64,000 nucleotides of DNA, taken from contig JAFSAU010000044.1 in assembly GCA_017442155.1 (NCBI GenBank), positions 1 to 64,000 on the forward strand, read 5' to 3'. A program made the translations under genes and the position numbers. Shown in pieces: positions 9,088 through 18,002 of the stretch. Below the pieces are notes generated by a model, which was given only the letters and a program-made list of their open reading frames with translations, did not search any database and had not been told where the DNA came from. This DNA comes from Clostridia bacterium. GTDB lineage: Bacteria > Bacillota > Clostridia > UMGS1883 > UMGS1540. The first letter of the stretch is position 1. Each line of letters opens with the position of its first letter.

Positions 9088-9741
9088 GTGAAGTACGAAA
9101 TGGATATTGAGGGAGCCGTATTTGACCTTGACGGAACTCTTTTGGATTCGATGAAAATGTGGAGAACGTTAGGCGTAAGGTATCTTGCATCGAAGGGGGT
9201 GCAGGATACGTCATCTGTAACGGAAGAAATCCGGTATCTTGACCTGATTCCGGCGGCAGATTTTATGGCGGAAAAGTATTTGCCGGGGTATACGGGTGAG
9301 CGGATTTACGCGGAAATTAAAGCACTGATTCGTGATTTTTACGAAACAAAGGTACAGCTTAAAGAAGGGGCAATGGAATTTCTTGTTTACCTTCGCAATA
9401 AAGGGGTCAGAATGAGCGTCGCAACCGCTACCGACCGCGAGCTTTTCATACCCGCGCTGAAAAGGCTTGGAGCAGATGGGTTTTTTGAAGGCTATGTTAC
9501 CAATGTGGAGGTGGGGAGAGGAAAGCACTTCCCGGACATTTACGATGCGGCACGAAAGCTGATTGGAACGCCAAAGGAAAAAACATATGTTTTCGAGGAT
9601 ATCTTTGTAGGCGCAAATACGGCGAAAAATGCCGGATACAAGGTTGTAGGCGTATATGAAAGCGTGGCAAGTGATACGGAGAGAGAAGACCTTATCCGCG
9701 TTGCTGATATTTACGTAGAACGGCTGGATGAATTGCTGTAA
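9088..9741 (+). CDS. HAD family hydrolase (beta-phosphoglucomutase-like)
   Basis: 217-aa haloacid dehalogenase superfamily phosphatase or mutase. Motif I is FDLDGTLLDS (near 11-20, with both catalytic aspartates), motif II is the ATAT stretch, and the late FEDIFVGANTAKNAGY block provides the Mg2+-binding acidic residue and the loop typical of subfamily I enzymes with a helical cap. The cap lies at about residues 20-90. The substrate cannot be read from sequence; sugar phosphates or nucleotides are usual. The start is GTG at 9088, 9 nt after AAAGGAG. Monocistronic, between a consensus promoter and a strong bidirectional terminator. Confidence 0.85.
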   Translation: MKYEMDIEGAVFDLDGTLLDSMKMWRTLGVRYLASKGVQDTSSVTEEIRYLDLIPAADFMAEKYLPGYTGERIYAEIKALIRDFYETKVQLKEGAMEFLVYLRNKGVRMSVATATDRELFIPALKRLGADGFFEGYVTNVEVGRGKHFPDIYDAARKLIGTPKEKTYVFEDIFVGANTAKNAGYKVVGVYESVASDTEREDLIRVADIYVERLDELL

Positions 9742-9757
9742 TAAGCTCTAAAAGCAT

Positions 9758-9791
9758 GGGCTGGTAAAAAGTTGAACCTTTTTACCAGCCC
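9758..9791. terminator. Bidirectional intrinsic terminator
   Basis: A 13-bp stem (GGGCTGGTAAAAA with its complement) around a short loop, with A/T runs on both sides. It closes the HAD gene on the plus strand and the first Gfo/Idh/MocA gene on the minus strand. Confidence 0.85.
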
Positions 9792-9812
9792 TTTTGCATA
9801 AATAAGATGCCC

Positions 9813-11090
9813 TTAGAATTTAACCAGTGTGTCTACTTCCACCGGAAGGCCGGTTGCGATAGACTTATTGGCCGCAACACCCGTGAGGATACTCATCGCA
9901 CCGTCCACGTGGTTTGCGGCGCGGTGGAATCTGTCTTCTACCGGTGTACCGAACAGGTCGTTCTGGATAACCGGGTCACCGCCGCCGTGGCCGCCGACGC
10001 CTTCTTCCACTTTAACATCATAAGCTGTGCCGAACATAGGGAATACACGGAGACTCTTTTCTGTGGACTTGGAGTCCATAACGCCGTCTTCATTATATAC
10101 GGGCTTATCAATAACGGTAAGCTCCATTCTGCCCTTAGAACCGTTAAATGCTACACGGTAGCCTTCATAAGGCATGTAGGCATTTAAGGAGTAGGTCAGC
10201 ATTGCACCGCTCTTATATTTAACAAGAACACCCATGGTATCTTCAATGCTGATGCCATCACCAAAAACGCTCTGGTCGCGGAGATAACCGTCTTCATGTT
10301 CAGCCTTCAGGTAGAGGTTTTCGTTTACATCGTATTTCGTAAGATCCAGCGCGAAGGGATCGCCTTCAGCGTTGGGATTGCCGGTGGAACGGTTGTAGAA
10401 CTTGGTAATCCCGCGGTTTTCAGCGTTTTCTCTGCCGTAGAAATTGAGGTCACCAAATGCAAAAACTGTTTTCGGCTGGCTGCCGATCCAGAAATTCACG
10501 AGGTCAAAGTGATGGGTGGACTTATGTACCAGGAGACCGCCGCTGTTGCGCTTATCGCGGTGCCATCTTCTGAAATAGTCGGCACCGTGGCTGGTATCAA
10601 GAAGCCATTCAAAATGAACAGAGAAAACCTCACCAATATCACCGTTTTCAATTACCTCGCGACATTTGGTGTGCAGAGGATTGTAGCGGTAGTTAAAACT
10701 TACGCGCACATTTCTGCCGGTACGCTTCTGTGCATCGATAATTTGCTGGCACTTTTCTGCAGTGGTGGTCATGGGCTTTTCGGTAACCACATCACAGCCC
10801 AGCTCCATAGCACGAATGATGTATTTGTGGTGTGTGCGGTCAACGGAAGTTACAAGCACTACATCGGCCTTCTGCTCGCGCACCATATCATCGAATTTGT
10901 CGATGGAGTAGGTGGGGACGGGAGCATGGTTATAGTCCTTCTCCAGAACACTGTTTGCATAATCCATTCGGGTCTGGTTGATATCGCAGAATCCAACAAG
11001 CTCAGAGGTTTCCTTGTATGTGCTTACAATCGAACGCCAGAAGAAACCGGATCTGCCGCCGAGGCCAACCTGTACATAACGCTTTTTCAT
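9813..11090 (-). CDS. Gfo/Idh/MocA family oxidoreductase (tandem copy 2)
   Basis: 425-aa NAD(P)-dependent sugar or inositol-type dehydrogenase. The N-terminal Rossmann fold begins RYVQVGLGGRSGFF, and the family motif EKPMTTTAEKCQ carries the conserved EKP lysine. The C-terminal half is the alpha/beta substrate domain with HFDLVNFWIG. The start is the ATG at 11090 preceded by AGAAAGG; an upstream in-frame start at 11129 has no ribosome site. Very similar over its whole length, and identical in length, to the gene at 11219-12496, which is transcribed just before it. The substrate is unknown. No transporter or kinase lies beside the pair to indicate a pathway. Confidence 0.85.
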   Translation of the reverse strand: MKKRYVQVGLGGRSGFFWRSIVSTYKETSELVGFCDINQTRMDYANSVLEKDYNHAPVPTYSIDKFDDMVREQKADVVLVTSVDRTHHKYIIRAMELGCDVVTEKPMTTTAEKCQQIIDAQKRTGRNVRVSFNYRYNPLHTKCREVIENGDIGEVFSVHFEWLLDTSHGADYFRRWHRDKRNSGGLLVHKSTHHFDLVNFWIGSQPKTVFAFGDLNFYGRENAENRGITKFYNRSTGNPNAEGDPFALDLTKYDVNENLYLKAEHEDGYLRDQSVFGDGISIEDTMGVLVKYKSGAMLTYSLNAYMPYEGYRVAFNGSKGRMELTVIDKPVYNEDGVMDSKSTEKSLRVFPMFGTAYDVKVEEGVGGHGGGDPVIQNDLFGTPVEDRFHRAANHVDGAMSILTGVAANKSIATGLPVEVDTLVKF

Positions 11091-11157
11091 AATAAAACGA
11101 CCTTTCTGCGTGCGCCGAACAATGGACACGCGTTGAATTTCTTACAGAATAACATAA

Positions 11158-11191
11158 AAGGAGCGCAAATACTACTGTATTTGTGCTCCTT
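11158..11191 (-). terminator. Terminator between the two oxidoreductase genes
   Basis: A long stem (AAGGAGCGCAAATAC with a one-mismatch complement) around a four-base loop, followed on the minus strand by a T-run. It should end transcription of copy 1, so copy 2 may have its own promoter or depend on read-through. Confidence 0.7.
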
Positions 11192-11218
11192 ATTACTGCG
11201 GATATTGCTTTCTTTAAT

Positions 11219-12496
11219 TTAGAACTGCACCAGGCTGTCAACCTCCACCGGCATACCGGTAGCAATAGACTTATTAGCTGCGATACCCGTGAGAATACTC
11301 ATGGCACCATCTACATGATTTGCCGCGCGGTGGAATTCATCCTCGACAGGTGTGCCGAACAGGTCGTTGAGAAGGACCGGGTCGCCGCCGCCGTGGCCGC
11401 CCTCACCGGCTTTGATATCTACATCGTAAGCCTGGCCGAACATAGGAAATACGCGCATGGAGGTTTCCTTAGTAGCCCCGTCCACAACGCCACCGCCGTT
11501 AATGTAGGGGATATCCAGGCAGGTCATTTCCATTCTGCCCTTGGAGCCGTTAAAGGCAATCCGATAGCCCTCGTAGGGCATGAAGGTATTCAGAGAATAG
11601 GTCATCATTGCACCGTTCTTATATTTAACGATAACACCCATGGTGTCTTCAATGCTGATGCCGTCACCGAATACACTCTGGTCACGCATATAGCCGTCTT
11701 CCTTTTCGGCGTTAAGGTACAGGCCTTCCAGCGTATCGTTGCCGCGAAGGTCAATTGCAAAGGGATCGCCTTCGGCATTGGGATGACCGGTAGAGCGGTT
11801 GTAGAACTTGGTCACGCCGCGGTTTTCAGCGTTCTCACGGCCGTAGAAATTCAGATCACCAAAAGCGAAAACAGTTTTCGGCTTACTGGCAATCCAGAAG
11901 TTAACAAGGTCAAAATGATGGGTGGCCTTGTGCACAAGGAGACCACCGCTGTTGCGCTTATCGCGATGCCATCTTCTGAAGTAGTCCGCACCGTGACGGA
12001 TGTCGAGCAACCACTCAAAATGGACGGAGAATATGTCACCGATTACACCGCTGGCAATCACCTCGCGGCACTTGGTGTGCAGGGGGGCGTAGCGGTAGTT
12101 AAAGCTTACACGGACATTTCTGCCGGTACGCTTCTGCGCATCCAGAATCTGCTGGCACTTTTCTGCAGTGGTGGTCATGGGCTTTTCGGTGATAACATCA
12201 CAGCCCAGCTCCATAGCACGGATGATGTATTTGTGGTGCGCACGGTCCACCGTGGTAACGATAACCACATCCGGCTTCTGCTCGCGAATCATATCGTCGA
12301 ACTTATCCACCGGGTAGGTAGGAACAGGTGCGGCACCGTATTCTTTTTGGAGCAGTGCATTTGCATAATCCATACGGGTCTGGTTCAGATCGCAGAAACC
12401 GAAGAGCTCAGAGGTTTCTTTGTAGGTGCCGACAACGGCCTGATAAAAGAAACGGGCGCGGCCGCCTACGCCGACTTGTACGTAACGCTTTTTCAT
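11219..12496 (-). CDS. Gfo/Idh/MocA family oxidoreductase (tandem copy 1)
   Basis: 425-aa paralogue of the gene at 9813-11090, with the same Rossmann start, EKPMTTTAEKCQ motif, and the shared central stretch around HFEWLLD, YFRRWHRDKRNSGG and FGDLNFYGRENAENRG. Start at the ATG at 12496 after AGAAAGGA; the longer form starting at 12547 adds a non-conserved leader. Differences between the copies lie mostly in the C-terminal substrate domain, for example the region after the conserved FYNRSTG. Tandem duplication with divergence in the substrate domain suggests related but different substrates. It is separated from the next gene by a terminator. Confidence 0.85.
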   Translation of the reverse strand: MKKRYVQVGVGGRARFFYQAVVGTYKETSELFGFCDLNQTRMDYANALLQKEYGAAPVPTYPVDKFDDMIREQKPDVVIVTTVDRAHHKYIIRAMELGCDVITEKPMTTTAEKCQQILDAQKRTGRNVRVSFNYRYAPLHTKCREVIASGVIGDIFSVHFEWLLDIRHGADYFRRWHRDKRNSGGLLVHKATHHFDLVNFWIASKPKTVFAFGDLNFYGRENAENRGVTKFYNRSTGHPNAEGDPFAIDLRGNDTLEGLYLNAEKEDGYMRDQSVFGDGISIEDTMGVIVKYKNGAMMTYSLNTFMPYEGYRIAFNGSKGRMEMTCLDIPYINGGGVVDGATKETSMRVFPMFGQAYDVDIKAGEGGHGGGDPVLLNDLFGTPVEDEFHRAANHVDGAMSILTGIAANKSIATGMPVEVDSLVQF

Positions 12497-12576
12497 AATT
12501 GCATTCCTTTCTGCACACGGAAAGTAAAATTCGGAGCCGCGTGCCAACTCCCTTTTCTTAGAATCTTACCATACAA

Positions 12577-12608
12577 CAAAAGCACATAATACTGCATATG
12601 TGCTTTTG
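12577..12608 (-). terminator. Terminator of the U32 family gene
   Basis: A 12-bp perfect stem, CAAAAGCACATA pairing with its complement, around an eight-base loop. On the minus strand the stem ends in TTTTG followed by TTG. It lies 18 bp after the stop of the gene at 12626. Confidence 0.75.
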
Positions 12609-12625
12609 TTTACAGAATCTGTGCA

Positions 12626-14626
12626 TCATTTGTTTTTTGCAGATGCTTCCTTCTGATAGAAAGCACCACGGGTAAAGGGAAAGGGAGCAGGGGCACCGGC
12701 GCGGTACAAATCCATGATTTCAGAGACTTCCTGCCGGCTTTCTGTGGTAAAGCGGAGAATAAAGGAATGAAGGCCTGCGCTACGAAGAGTGTCCAGCTTG
12801 TCCAGCATATAGACGGGACGGGAATTGAGCACCTCATTCCGGTGAGGATAGGCACACAGAACCGGGAAAATATTACCTTTTTCATCAGTGAGTGAATATG
12901 TTCCTTTGCCGTTGTGGCATTGATTCCGGCGCAGAGCCAGGCAGTTTTCCATTGTCATCAGTGTATGCCGCCCATAAACAATGACGGAAAGAGGAATCGG
13001 TTTTGGCATCTGCCGAAGCTGGGTGGAGAGAAGCTCTGGGGAAGCGATCAGAGACTCCATGTCAGACAGCGCGGCCGTGCGGCTGTTATAAATGTGCATT
13101 CCGGTGCCGCCGTGAGGGGTAAGGCCCAGCTCCCGGCACAGAAGGCTCTGGCCGATTGTATGGCACATCACATGACGAAGTCCGGCTGCCTGCAGCTGCT
13201 TCAGACGGTTTTGCACGGGAGGAAGTTCATTGTCAAATAAAATCGTGGGCAGAACAGCCCCCGTTTTTTCGTCTGTGACAGATTCCATAGAGAAAAGAGG
13301 GAGCCAGATAAAGTCGGCGTTCAGATTTTCGGGAATCTGGCCGGGATTCTGAAATATACATTGCGTTCCGGTCTGCTTTGCCGGACGGTGGGGGACAGAC
13401 AAATCGACAGTGTGGATTTCCCGTACCGGCATGGCTGCATTGTAAAGATTTTCCAGCCCGGCACGCCTGATGGCGTTAAGGGAAGCTGCAGAAAGGAAAA
13501 GACCGTCCTCTATTTCGGCGGTGATTTCTGCCGCGTAAGGTGTGCCGCCGGTTTTGGCGAGGGACCTGACACAGTCCTCTTGTGTGAGCGGGCGGCTGGC
13601 CGCTTTTTGGGGGATATCGCCGACCGCGGATACAGAATATATACCGTCGGTAACAAGGAGACGGGAAGGTGCACCATCCTGGACAGTAAGGTGCATCTTG
13701 AGCGGAATTTTTGTTTCCGGTGCGGGAGGCACGGAAACTGCTTTTGTGGCAAGCTTATCAGCATCGGTACGGAAGCCGAACATGGCCCGGCCCTTTTTAC
13801 CCGTAAAATATCCGTCCGTAAAACCCTGCCGGGAAAAAAGCTGCGTCAGAAAATCCATTTCTTCCTTTGTGGCGGCCCGCTTCTCGTCAATCAACCGCCG
13901 GTAAACAGAAACCACGCCGCGGACGTAGTCCGGTGATTTCAGCCGGCCCTCAATTTTCAGGGAGGCAATGGGGAGCGAAAGAATTTCCGGCATATGCTGT
14001 GCAAGGCAAAGGTCGTGCAGACTAAGCGCATACCCCTCCTTATACCGGTGGCGGCAGGGCTGGGCGCAGGTGCCACGGTTACCGCTGCGGCGTGCCAGCA
14101 TACTGCTGAAATAGCACTGCCCGGAATAGGAAACGCAAAGGGCCCCATGAATAAAAACCTCAATTTCCAAGGGAGAGGAACGAATCAGGTCCCGTGAGAA
14201 AGCCTCGCGGGCGAGTACCACCCGTTGAAAGCCAAGTGCCTGTGCACGGGCGATGCCGCGGGCATTATGTATCGTCATCTGCGTACTGGCATGGAGGGGG
14301 AGGTCAGGCAGAGCATTCCGAAGAAGGGATGCAAGACCGATATCCTGCACAATGACGGCGTCAATACCGCTTTTGGAGAGGAAGGGAATATACTCGACCA
14401 TGTCCTCCAGCTCCTGGTCGGACAGAAGGGTGTTCAAAGTCATATATACTTTTTTGTGGCGGGTGTGGCAGTACCGTACTGCGTCTAAAAGAGTGTCCTC
14501 GGTGAAATTTTCTCCGGAGAGGCGGGCGTTATGTCGGTCCGGACCAAGATAAACGGCATCGGCACCGGCCTCTATGGCGGCACGGAGCGCTTCAAAAGAG
14601 CCGGCCGGAGCTAATAGTTCATGCAT
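12626..14626 (-). CDS. U32 family peptidase / RNA hydroxylase-like protein with C-terminal DUF3656 region
   Basis: 666-aa protein. The N-terminal half is a U32 domain: ELLAPAGSFEALRAAIEAGA start, VYLG, the HASTQMTIHN strand, and the cysteine cluster GALCVSYSGQCYFSS ... RGTCAQPCR that can hold an Fe-S cluster. The C-terminal half matches the DUF3656 extension of RlhA-type proteins. The family includes enzymes that hydroxylate 23S rRNA (RlhA) or tRNA (TrhP) as well as reported collagenases, so the old name peptidase should not be taken literally. The ATG at 14626 follows GGGAGG and lies 13 bp after the lipid kinase gene, so the two form an operon. Confidence 0.85.
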   Translation of the reverse strand: MHELLAPAGSFEALRAAIEAGADAVYLGPDRHNARLSGENFTEDTLLDAVRYCHTRHKKVYMTLNTLLSDQELEDMVEYIPFLSKSGIDAVIVQDIGLASLLRNALPDLPLHASTQMTIHNARGIARAQALGFQRVVLAREAFSRDLIRSSPLEIEVFIHGALCVSYSGQCYFSSMLARRSGNRGTCAQPCRHRYKEGYALSLHDLCLAQHMPEILSLPIASLKIEGRLKSPDYVRGVVSVYRRLIDEKRAATKEEMDFLTQLFSRQGFTDGYFTGKKGRAMFGFRTDADKLATKAVSVPPAPETKIPLKMHLTVQDGAPSRLLVTDGIYSVSAVGDIPQKAASRPLTQEDCVRSLAKTGGTPYAAEITAEIEDGLFLSAASLNAIRRAGLENLYNAAMPVREIHTVDLSVPHRPAKQTGTQCIFQNPGQIPENLNADFIWLPLFSMESVTDEKTGAVLPTILFDNELPPVQNRLKQLQAAGLRHVMCHTIGQSLLCRELGLTPHGGTGMHIYNSRTAALSDMESLIASPELLSTQLRQMPKPIPLSVIVYGRHTLMTMENCLALRRNQCHNGKGTYSLTDEKGNIFPVLCAYPHRNEVLNSRPVYMLDKLDTLRSAGLHSFILRFTTESRQEVSEIMDLYRAGAPAPFPFTRGAFYQKEASAKNK

Positions 14627-14638
14627 AAAAACCTCCCG

Positions 14639-15511
14639 TTACAGAATCAGCCGGACAGCACCGGGATGAACCTTTATTTCGACTGTATTGCTGCCGGATT
14701 CGTATTCGCCGTCCAGAGACCAGGGATACGCCCGGTCGCCGGAGAAAACGGCGTGCTTCGTTCTGAAAAATGTAATATATTCGGAATTGTACTGCTGACG
14801 CATAAGAGAAGAGAGAATCTGCTGATAGTCGAGGATGGAGCGAGGCATAGAAATTAGCATTACCTCAAAAAGCCCGTCATTGTAAATGACGTCCTCAGGG
14901 GAAAGGTGTAGCATACCGCCAAGGGTGGTAGAGTTCGATACGGCACCGAACACATAGTCACCCTCAAAACGTCCGTTATCTGTTTCTACAGTCATATGAC
15001 AAGGATGAATATGTGGAAATTCCCGCATGGCTTCAAAAAAGTAAGCCATGCGACCGAGTTTGTTTTTGTTCCCTTGGGGGGCAGAATAAGAGGATTCGGT
15101 GAAGGCACCGAAGGATGCAGAATAACAAAAATATCGTTCGTCAAGGGAACCAATATCAATTGCTTCAGGCTGGCCCTCTGAAACGACAGCAGCGGCCAGG
15201 GGAATACTCTTGGGAAGACCAAGGCTTGCGGCAAAATCGTTGGTGGTGCCGCAGGGAATGTATCCGAGGGGCGGCCTTTTTTCGGCGCGCATGAGTCCGC
15301 CGATGACATGATTAAGCGTCCCGTCTCCGCCTGCACAGACCAGGAGGTCATATGCGGCGGCATTGGAAGATACATATTCTTCCGTGGAGATACCGCCCTC
15401 TGTATAATACACCGTGACTTCATGCGCCGGAAAGAGAGCCGGAATGTCGTACGCCTGCGCGCGCATCTTCCCGGCAACCGGATTGAGAATCAGAAGCATT
15501 TTGGAGGGCAT
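14639..15511 (-). CDS. Diacylglycerol/lipid kinase family protein (YegS/DgkB-like)
   Basis: 290-aa cytoplasmic lipid kinase. The N-terminal DAGK catalytic domain carries the nucleotide-binding motif GGDGTLNHV (about residues 58-66) and the second motif GYIPCGTTNDFA. The C-terminal beta-sandwich has the family GDYVFGAVSN block. Such enzymes phosphorylate diacylglycerol to recycle it into phospholipid synthesis, although sphingosine-like or other lipid substrates cannot be excluded. Start chosen at the ATG at 15511, 8 nt after AAGGAG; a TTG two codons upstream is too close. It is transcribed together with the U32 gene downstream. Confidence 0.85.
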   Translation of the reverse strand: MPSKMLLILNPVAGKMRAQAYDIPALFPAHEVTVYYTEGGISTEEYVSSNAAAYDLLVCAGGDGTLNHVIGGLMRAEKRPPLGYIPCGTTNDFAASLGLPKSIPLAAAVVSEGQPEAIDIGSLDERYFCYSASFGAFTESSYSAPQGNKNKLGRMAYFFEAMREFPHIHPCHMTVETDNGRFEGDYVFGAVSNSTTLGGMLHLSPEDVIYNDGLFEVMLISMPRSILDYQQILSSLMRQQYNSEYITFFRTKHAVFSGDRAYPWSLDGEYESGSNTVEIKVHPGAVRLIL

Positions 15512-15561
15512 AGGCAATTCTCCTTATTTTTATCAGGATTTATTGTTTGCTATACAAAAAA

Positions 15562-15585
15562 GGGAATTATCTTGCGATAACTCCC
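15562..15585 (-). terminator. Terminator of prs
   Basis: A 10-bp stem with one mismatch (GGGAGTTATC against GATAATTCCC) followed on the minus strand by six T residues, about 20 bp after the prs stop. Confidence 0.75.
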
Positions 15586-15605
15586 TGAAGAGTACAATAC
15601 GGGTG

Positions 15606-16619
15606 TTATGCAAACATGGGACTGACGGAAATGTCTGCGTATATGCGCCAAATCGCCTCTGCGAAAATGTCAGCCACAGAAAGAACATGAATTTTATCAG
15701 ACATTTTGTCAGGAGTGAGAGCGATAGTGTCCAGTACCAGAAGCTCCTTAATGGGAGATTTTTCAATCCGTTCCAGTGCCGGGCCGGAAAGCACGGGATG
15801 TGTGCAACAGGCATAAATGCCTTTTGCACCGCGGTCCATAAGTGCCTGTGCACCGTTGGTAATGGTGCCGGCAGTATCAATCATATCGTCCACCAGAATA
15901 ATAGTCTTGTCCTTAATATCGCCGATAATGTTCATAACTTCGGCCACGTTGGGGCGGGGACGTCTCTTGTCAACAATAGCAATGGGAACGTTGAGCCGCT
16001 GGGCAAATTTCCGTGCACGGGTAACACTGCCGAAGTCGGGAGAGACTACGACAACATCCTCCATCTGATCTGCAAATTTGTTCACATAATAAGGGGCCAG
16101 CTTGGCAAAGCCCAGAAGATGGTCCACGGGGATATTAAAGAAGCCCTGAATCTGTGCGGCGTGCAGATCCATGGTCAGCACACGGTCAGCACCGGCAGTT
16201 TCGATAAGGTCAGCCACGAGCTTGGCCGAAATCGGATCGCGTGCCTTAGCTTTGCGGTCCTGGCGGGCATAGCCATAGTACGGAATTACCGCGGTAATAC
16301 GGCCGGCAGAGGCACGCTTGAAAGCATCGATCATAATCAGAAGCTCCATGAGATTGTCGTTTACAGGGTCACAGGTAGACTGCACCACGAAAACATCTGA
16401 GCCGCGAACGGTCTCGTTAATGTTTACATAAATTTCACCGTCGCTGAACTTGCCCACTTCGGACTTTCCAAGGGAAATTTCCCCGAAATGTATACCGGCA
16501 CCTTCTGCTTTTTTCTTAGCTTCTGTAAGCTTTTTTGTAAGCTCCGCCACAATATCCTGTGCAAGCTTGGAATTGGAATTGGCGGTGAAAATCTTAATGT
16601 CATTTCCGTGGGTTATCAT
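15606..16619 (-). CDS. prs: Ribose-phosphate pyrophosphokinase
   Basis: 337-aa PRPP synthetase, which makes 5-phosphoribosyl pyrophosphate from ribose 5-phosphate and ATP for purine, pyrimidine, histidine and NAD synthesis. Visible: the ATP-binding loop around [14 protein letters not shown], the metal-site motif [13 protein letters not shown], the flexible-loop region [13 protein letters not shown], and the PRPP-binding motif [12 protein letters not shown] near residues 237-248. A little longer than the usual 310-320 aa. Preceded by GAGGAG and by a good promoter at 16664-16692. Single gene with its own terminator. It supplies the substrate used by PurF encoded 9 kb away. Confidence 0.95.
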   Translation of the reverse strand: MITHGNDIKIFTANSNSKLAQDIVAELTKKLTEAKKKAEGAGIHFGEISLGKSEVGKFSDGEIYVNINETVRGSDVFVVQSTCDPVNDNLMELLIMIDAFKRASAGRITAVIPYYGYARQDRKAKARDPISAKLVADLIETAGADRVLTMDLHAAQIQGFFNIPVDHLLGFAKLAPYYVNKFADQMEDVVVVSPDFGSVTRARKFAQRLNVPIAIVDKRRPRPNVAEVMNIIGDIKDKTIILVDDMIDTAGTITNGAQALMDRGAKGIYACCTHPVLSGPALERIEKSPIKELLVLDTIALTPDKMSDKIHVLSVADIFAEAIWRIYADISVSPMFA

Positions 16620-16663
16620 CCGTATATCGCTCCTCTTTATTATTTACAATTTTTGCTGCATAT

Positions 16664-16692
16664 ATTTTACATCATTTCAACAAAAAAATCAA
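16664..16692 (-). promoter_or_regulatory. Sigma-A promoter of prs
   Basis: On the minus strand TTGATT (16687-16692) and TAAAAT (16664-16669) are 17 bp apart, 45 bp upstream of the prs ATG. Confidence 0.65.
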
Positions 16693-16710
16693 GACTATCT
16701 TTATGAAAAA

Positions 16711-18000
16711 TTAAAATTTTTCCGTAAACGTCCCCAGTGATCGCTCAGAAAGAGAAAGATACCGGGCATGCTTATCCCGGATCCTTGTAGGAAGCGGAGG
16801 CAAAATTCCGAAATTTGCGTTCATAGGCTGAAAGTCTCCGCAGGAAGAATCGGAGATGTAGCGGGACAGGGCACCGAGCATAGTTTCAGGTGGAAGAATG
16901 ACAGTTTCCTTCTCCTCTGCCCGTCTGGCGGCGTTTATGCCGGCCATAATGCCGGATGCGGCCGATTCCATGTATCCTTCCACGCCTGTAATCTGACCGG
17001 CAAAGAAAATGCGCGGGTTTAAGCGGAGAGAAAAATCTCCGTTTAAAACCTCAGGGGAGCGAATGAAGCTGTTGCGATGCATCACACCGTAGCGGACGAA
17101 TTCAGCATTTCTGAGAGCGGGAATCAAGGAAAACACCCGTTTTTGCTCGCCCCATTTCAAATTTGTCTGGAAGCCAACCAGGTTGAAGAGCGTTCCTTCC
17201 CGGTTATCCTGCCGTAATTGTACCACGGCAAAGGGACGCTTGCCGGTTTTGGGGTCGCGCAGTCCTACGGGCCGGAGCGGTCCATAGAGAAGAGTATCAC
17301 GCCCGCGGGAGGCCATAACCTCCACCGGCATACAGCCTTCAAAAACTTTCATGCCATCCGTCTCGTGGAGCGGTGCCCGCTCGGCAGTGATGAGAGCAGC
17401 ATAAAAGGTATCGTATTCTTCTTCCGTCATGGGACAGTTTATGTAATCATCGTCACCCCGGTCATAGCGTGCGGCAAAGAAAGCGTGGTCCATATCAATG
17501 GTGCTTCGTTCCACGATGGGAGCGGCGGCATCATAAAACCGGAGGGTATCGCCGCAAAGGGAACGGATTTCCCCGGCAAGCGCGCCGTCGGTCAGCGGCC
17601 CGGTGGCAATAATCATAATGCCGTCTTCTGGCAAAGCGGTTACTTCCTCCCGCACAATCGTAATGCGGGGATGTCCTTCCAGAATCCGGGTGACTTCCTT
17701 TGCGAAAAGTACTCTGTCCACTGCAAGTGCACCGCCGGCAGGGACGCTGGTTTCTTTGGCGGCGACAAGGGTGCAGGAGCCCAAAAGTTCCATTTCGGCC
17801 TTTAAAAGCCCACCGGCCGAATCGAGCCGGGAGGCCTTGAGAGAATTGGAGCATACCAGTTCGCACAAATTCTCCAAAGAGTGCGCCGGAGAAAAACGGT
17901 GCGGCTTCATTTCGTGCAAAATCACTTCTGCACCGCGGTTCGCGGCGGCCCAGGCAGCCTCACAGCCCGCAAGACCGCCGCCGATAACATGAATTTGCAT
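16711..18000 (-). CDS. trmFO: Methylenetetrahydrofolate--tRNA-(uracil-5-)-methyltransferase TrmFO
   Basis: 429-aa FAD-dependent enzyme that forms 5-methyluridine at position 54 of tRNA, using methylene-THF as the carbon donor. The N-terminal dinucleotide-binding motif is GGGLAGCEAAWA (residues 7-18), followed by the family-specific HEMKP and CSNSLKA blocks. Near the end are FFAGQITGVEGYMESAASG and the ANFGILPPLP signature. Length is normal. AAGGAG lies 8 nt before the ATG. The gene starts 2 nt after the topA stop, and topA-trmFO is a common Firmicutes pair. Confidence 0.95.
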   Translation of the reverse strand: MQIHVIGGGLAGCEAAWAAANRGAEVILHEMKPHRFSPAHSLENLCELVCSNSLKASRLDSAGGLLKAEMELLGSCTLVAAKETSVPAGGALAVDRVLFAKEVTRILEGHPRITIVREEVTALPEDGIMIIATGPLTDGALAGEIRSLCGDTLRFYDAAAPIVERSTIDMDHAFFAARYDRGDDDYINCPMTEEEYDTFYAALITAERAPLHETDGMKVFEGCMPVEVMASRGRDTLLYGPLRPVGLRDPKTGKRPFAVVQLRQDNREGTLFNLVGFQTNLKWGEQKRVFSLIPALRNAEFVRYGVMHRNSFIRSPEVLNGDFSLRLNPRIFFAGQITGVEGYMESAASGIMAGINAARRAEEKETVILPPETMLGALSRYISDSSCGDFQPMNANFGILPPLPTRIRDKHARYLSLSERSLGTFTEKF

Positions 18001-18002
18001 TG

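Noticed and set aside
9807..12589. Long plus-strand open frames of up to 468 codons over the oxidoreductase pair
   Set aside because: They are antisense shadows of the two conserved Gfo/Idh/MocA genes, with no ribosome site and no recognisable family.
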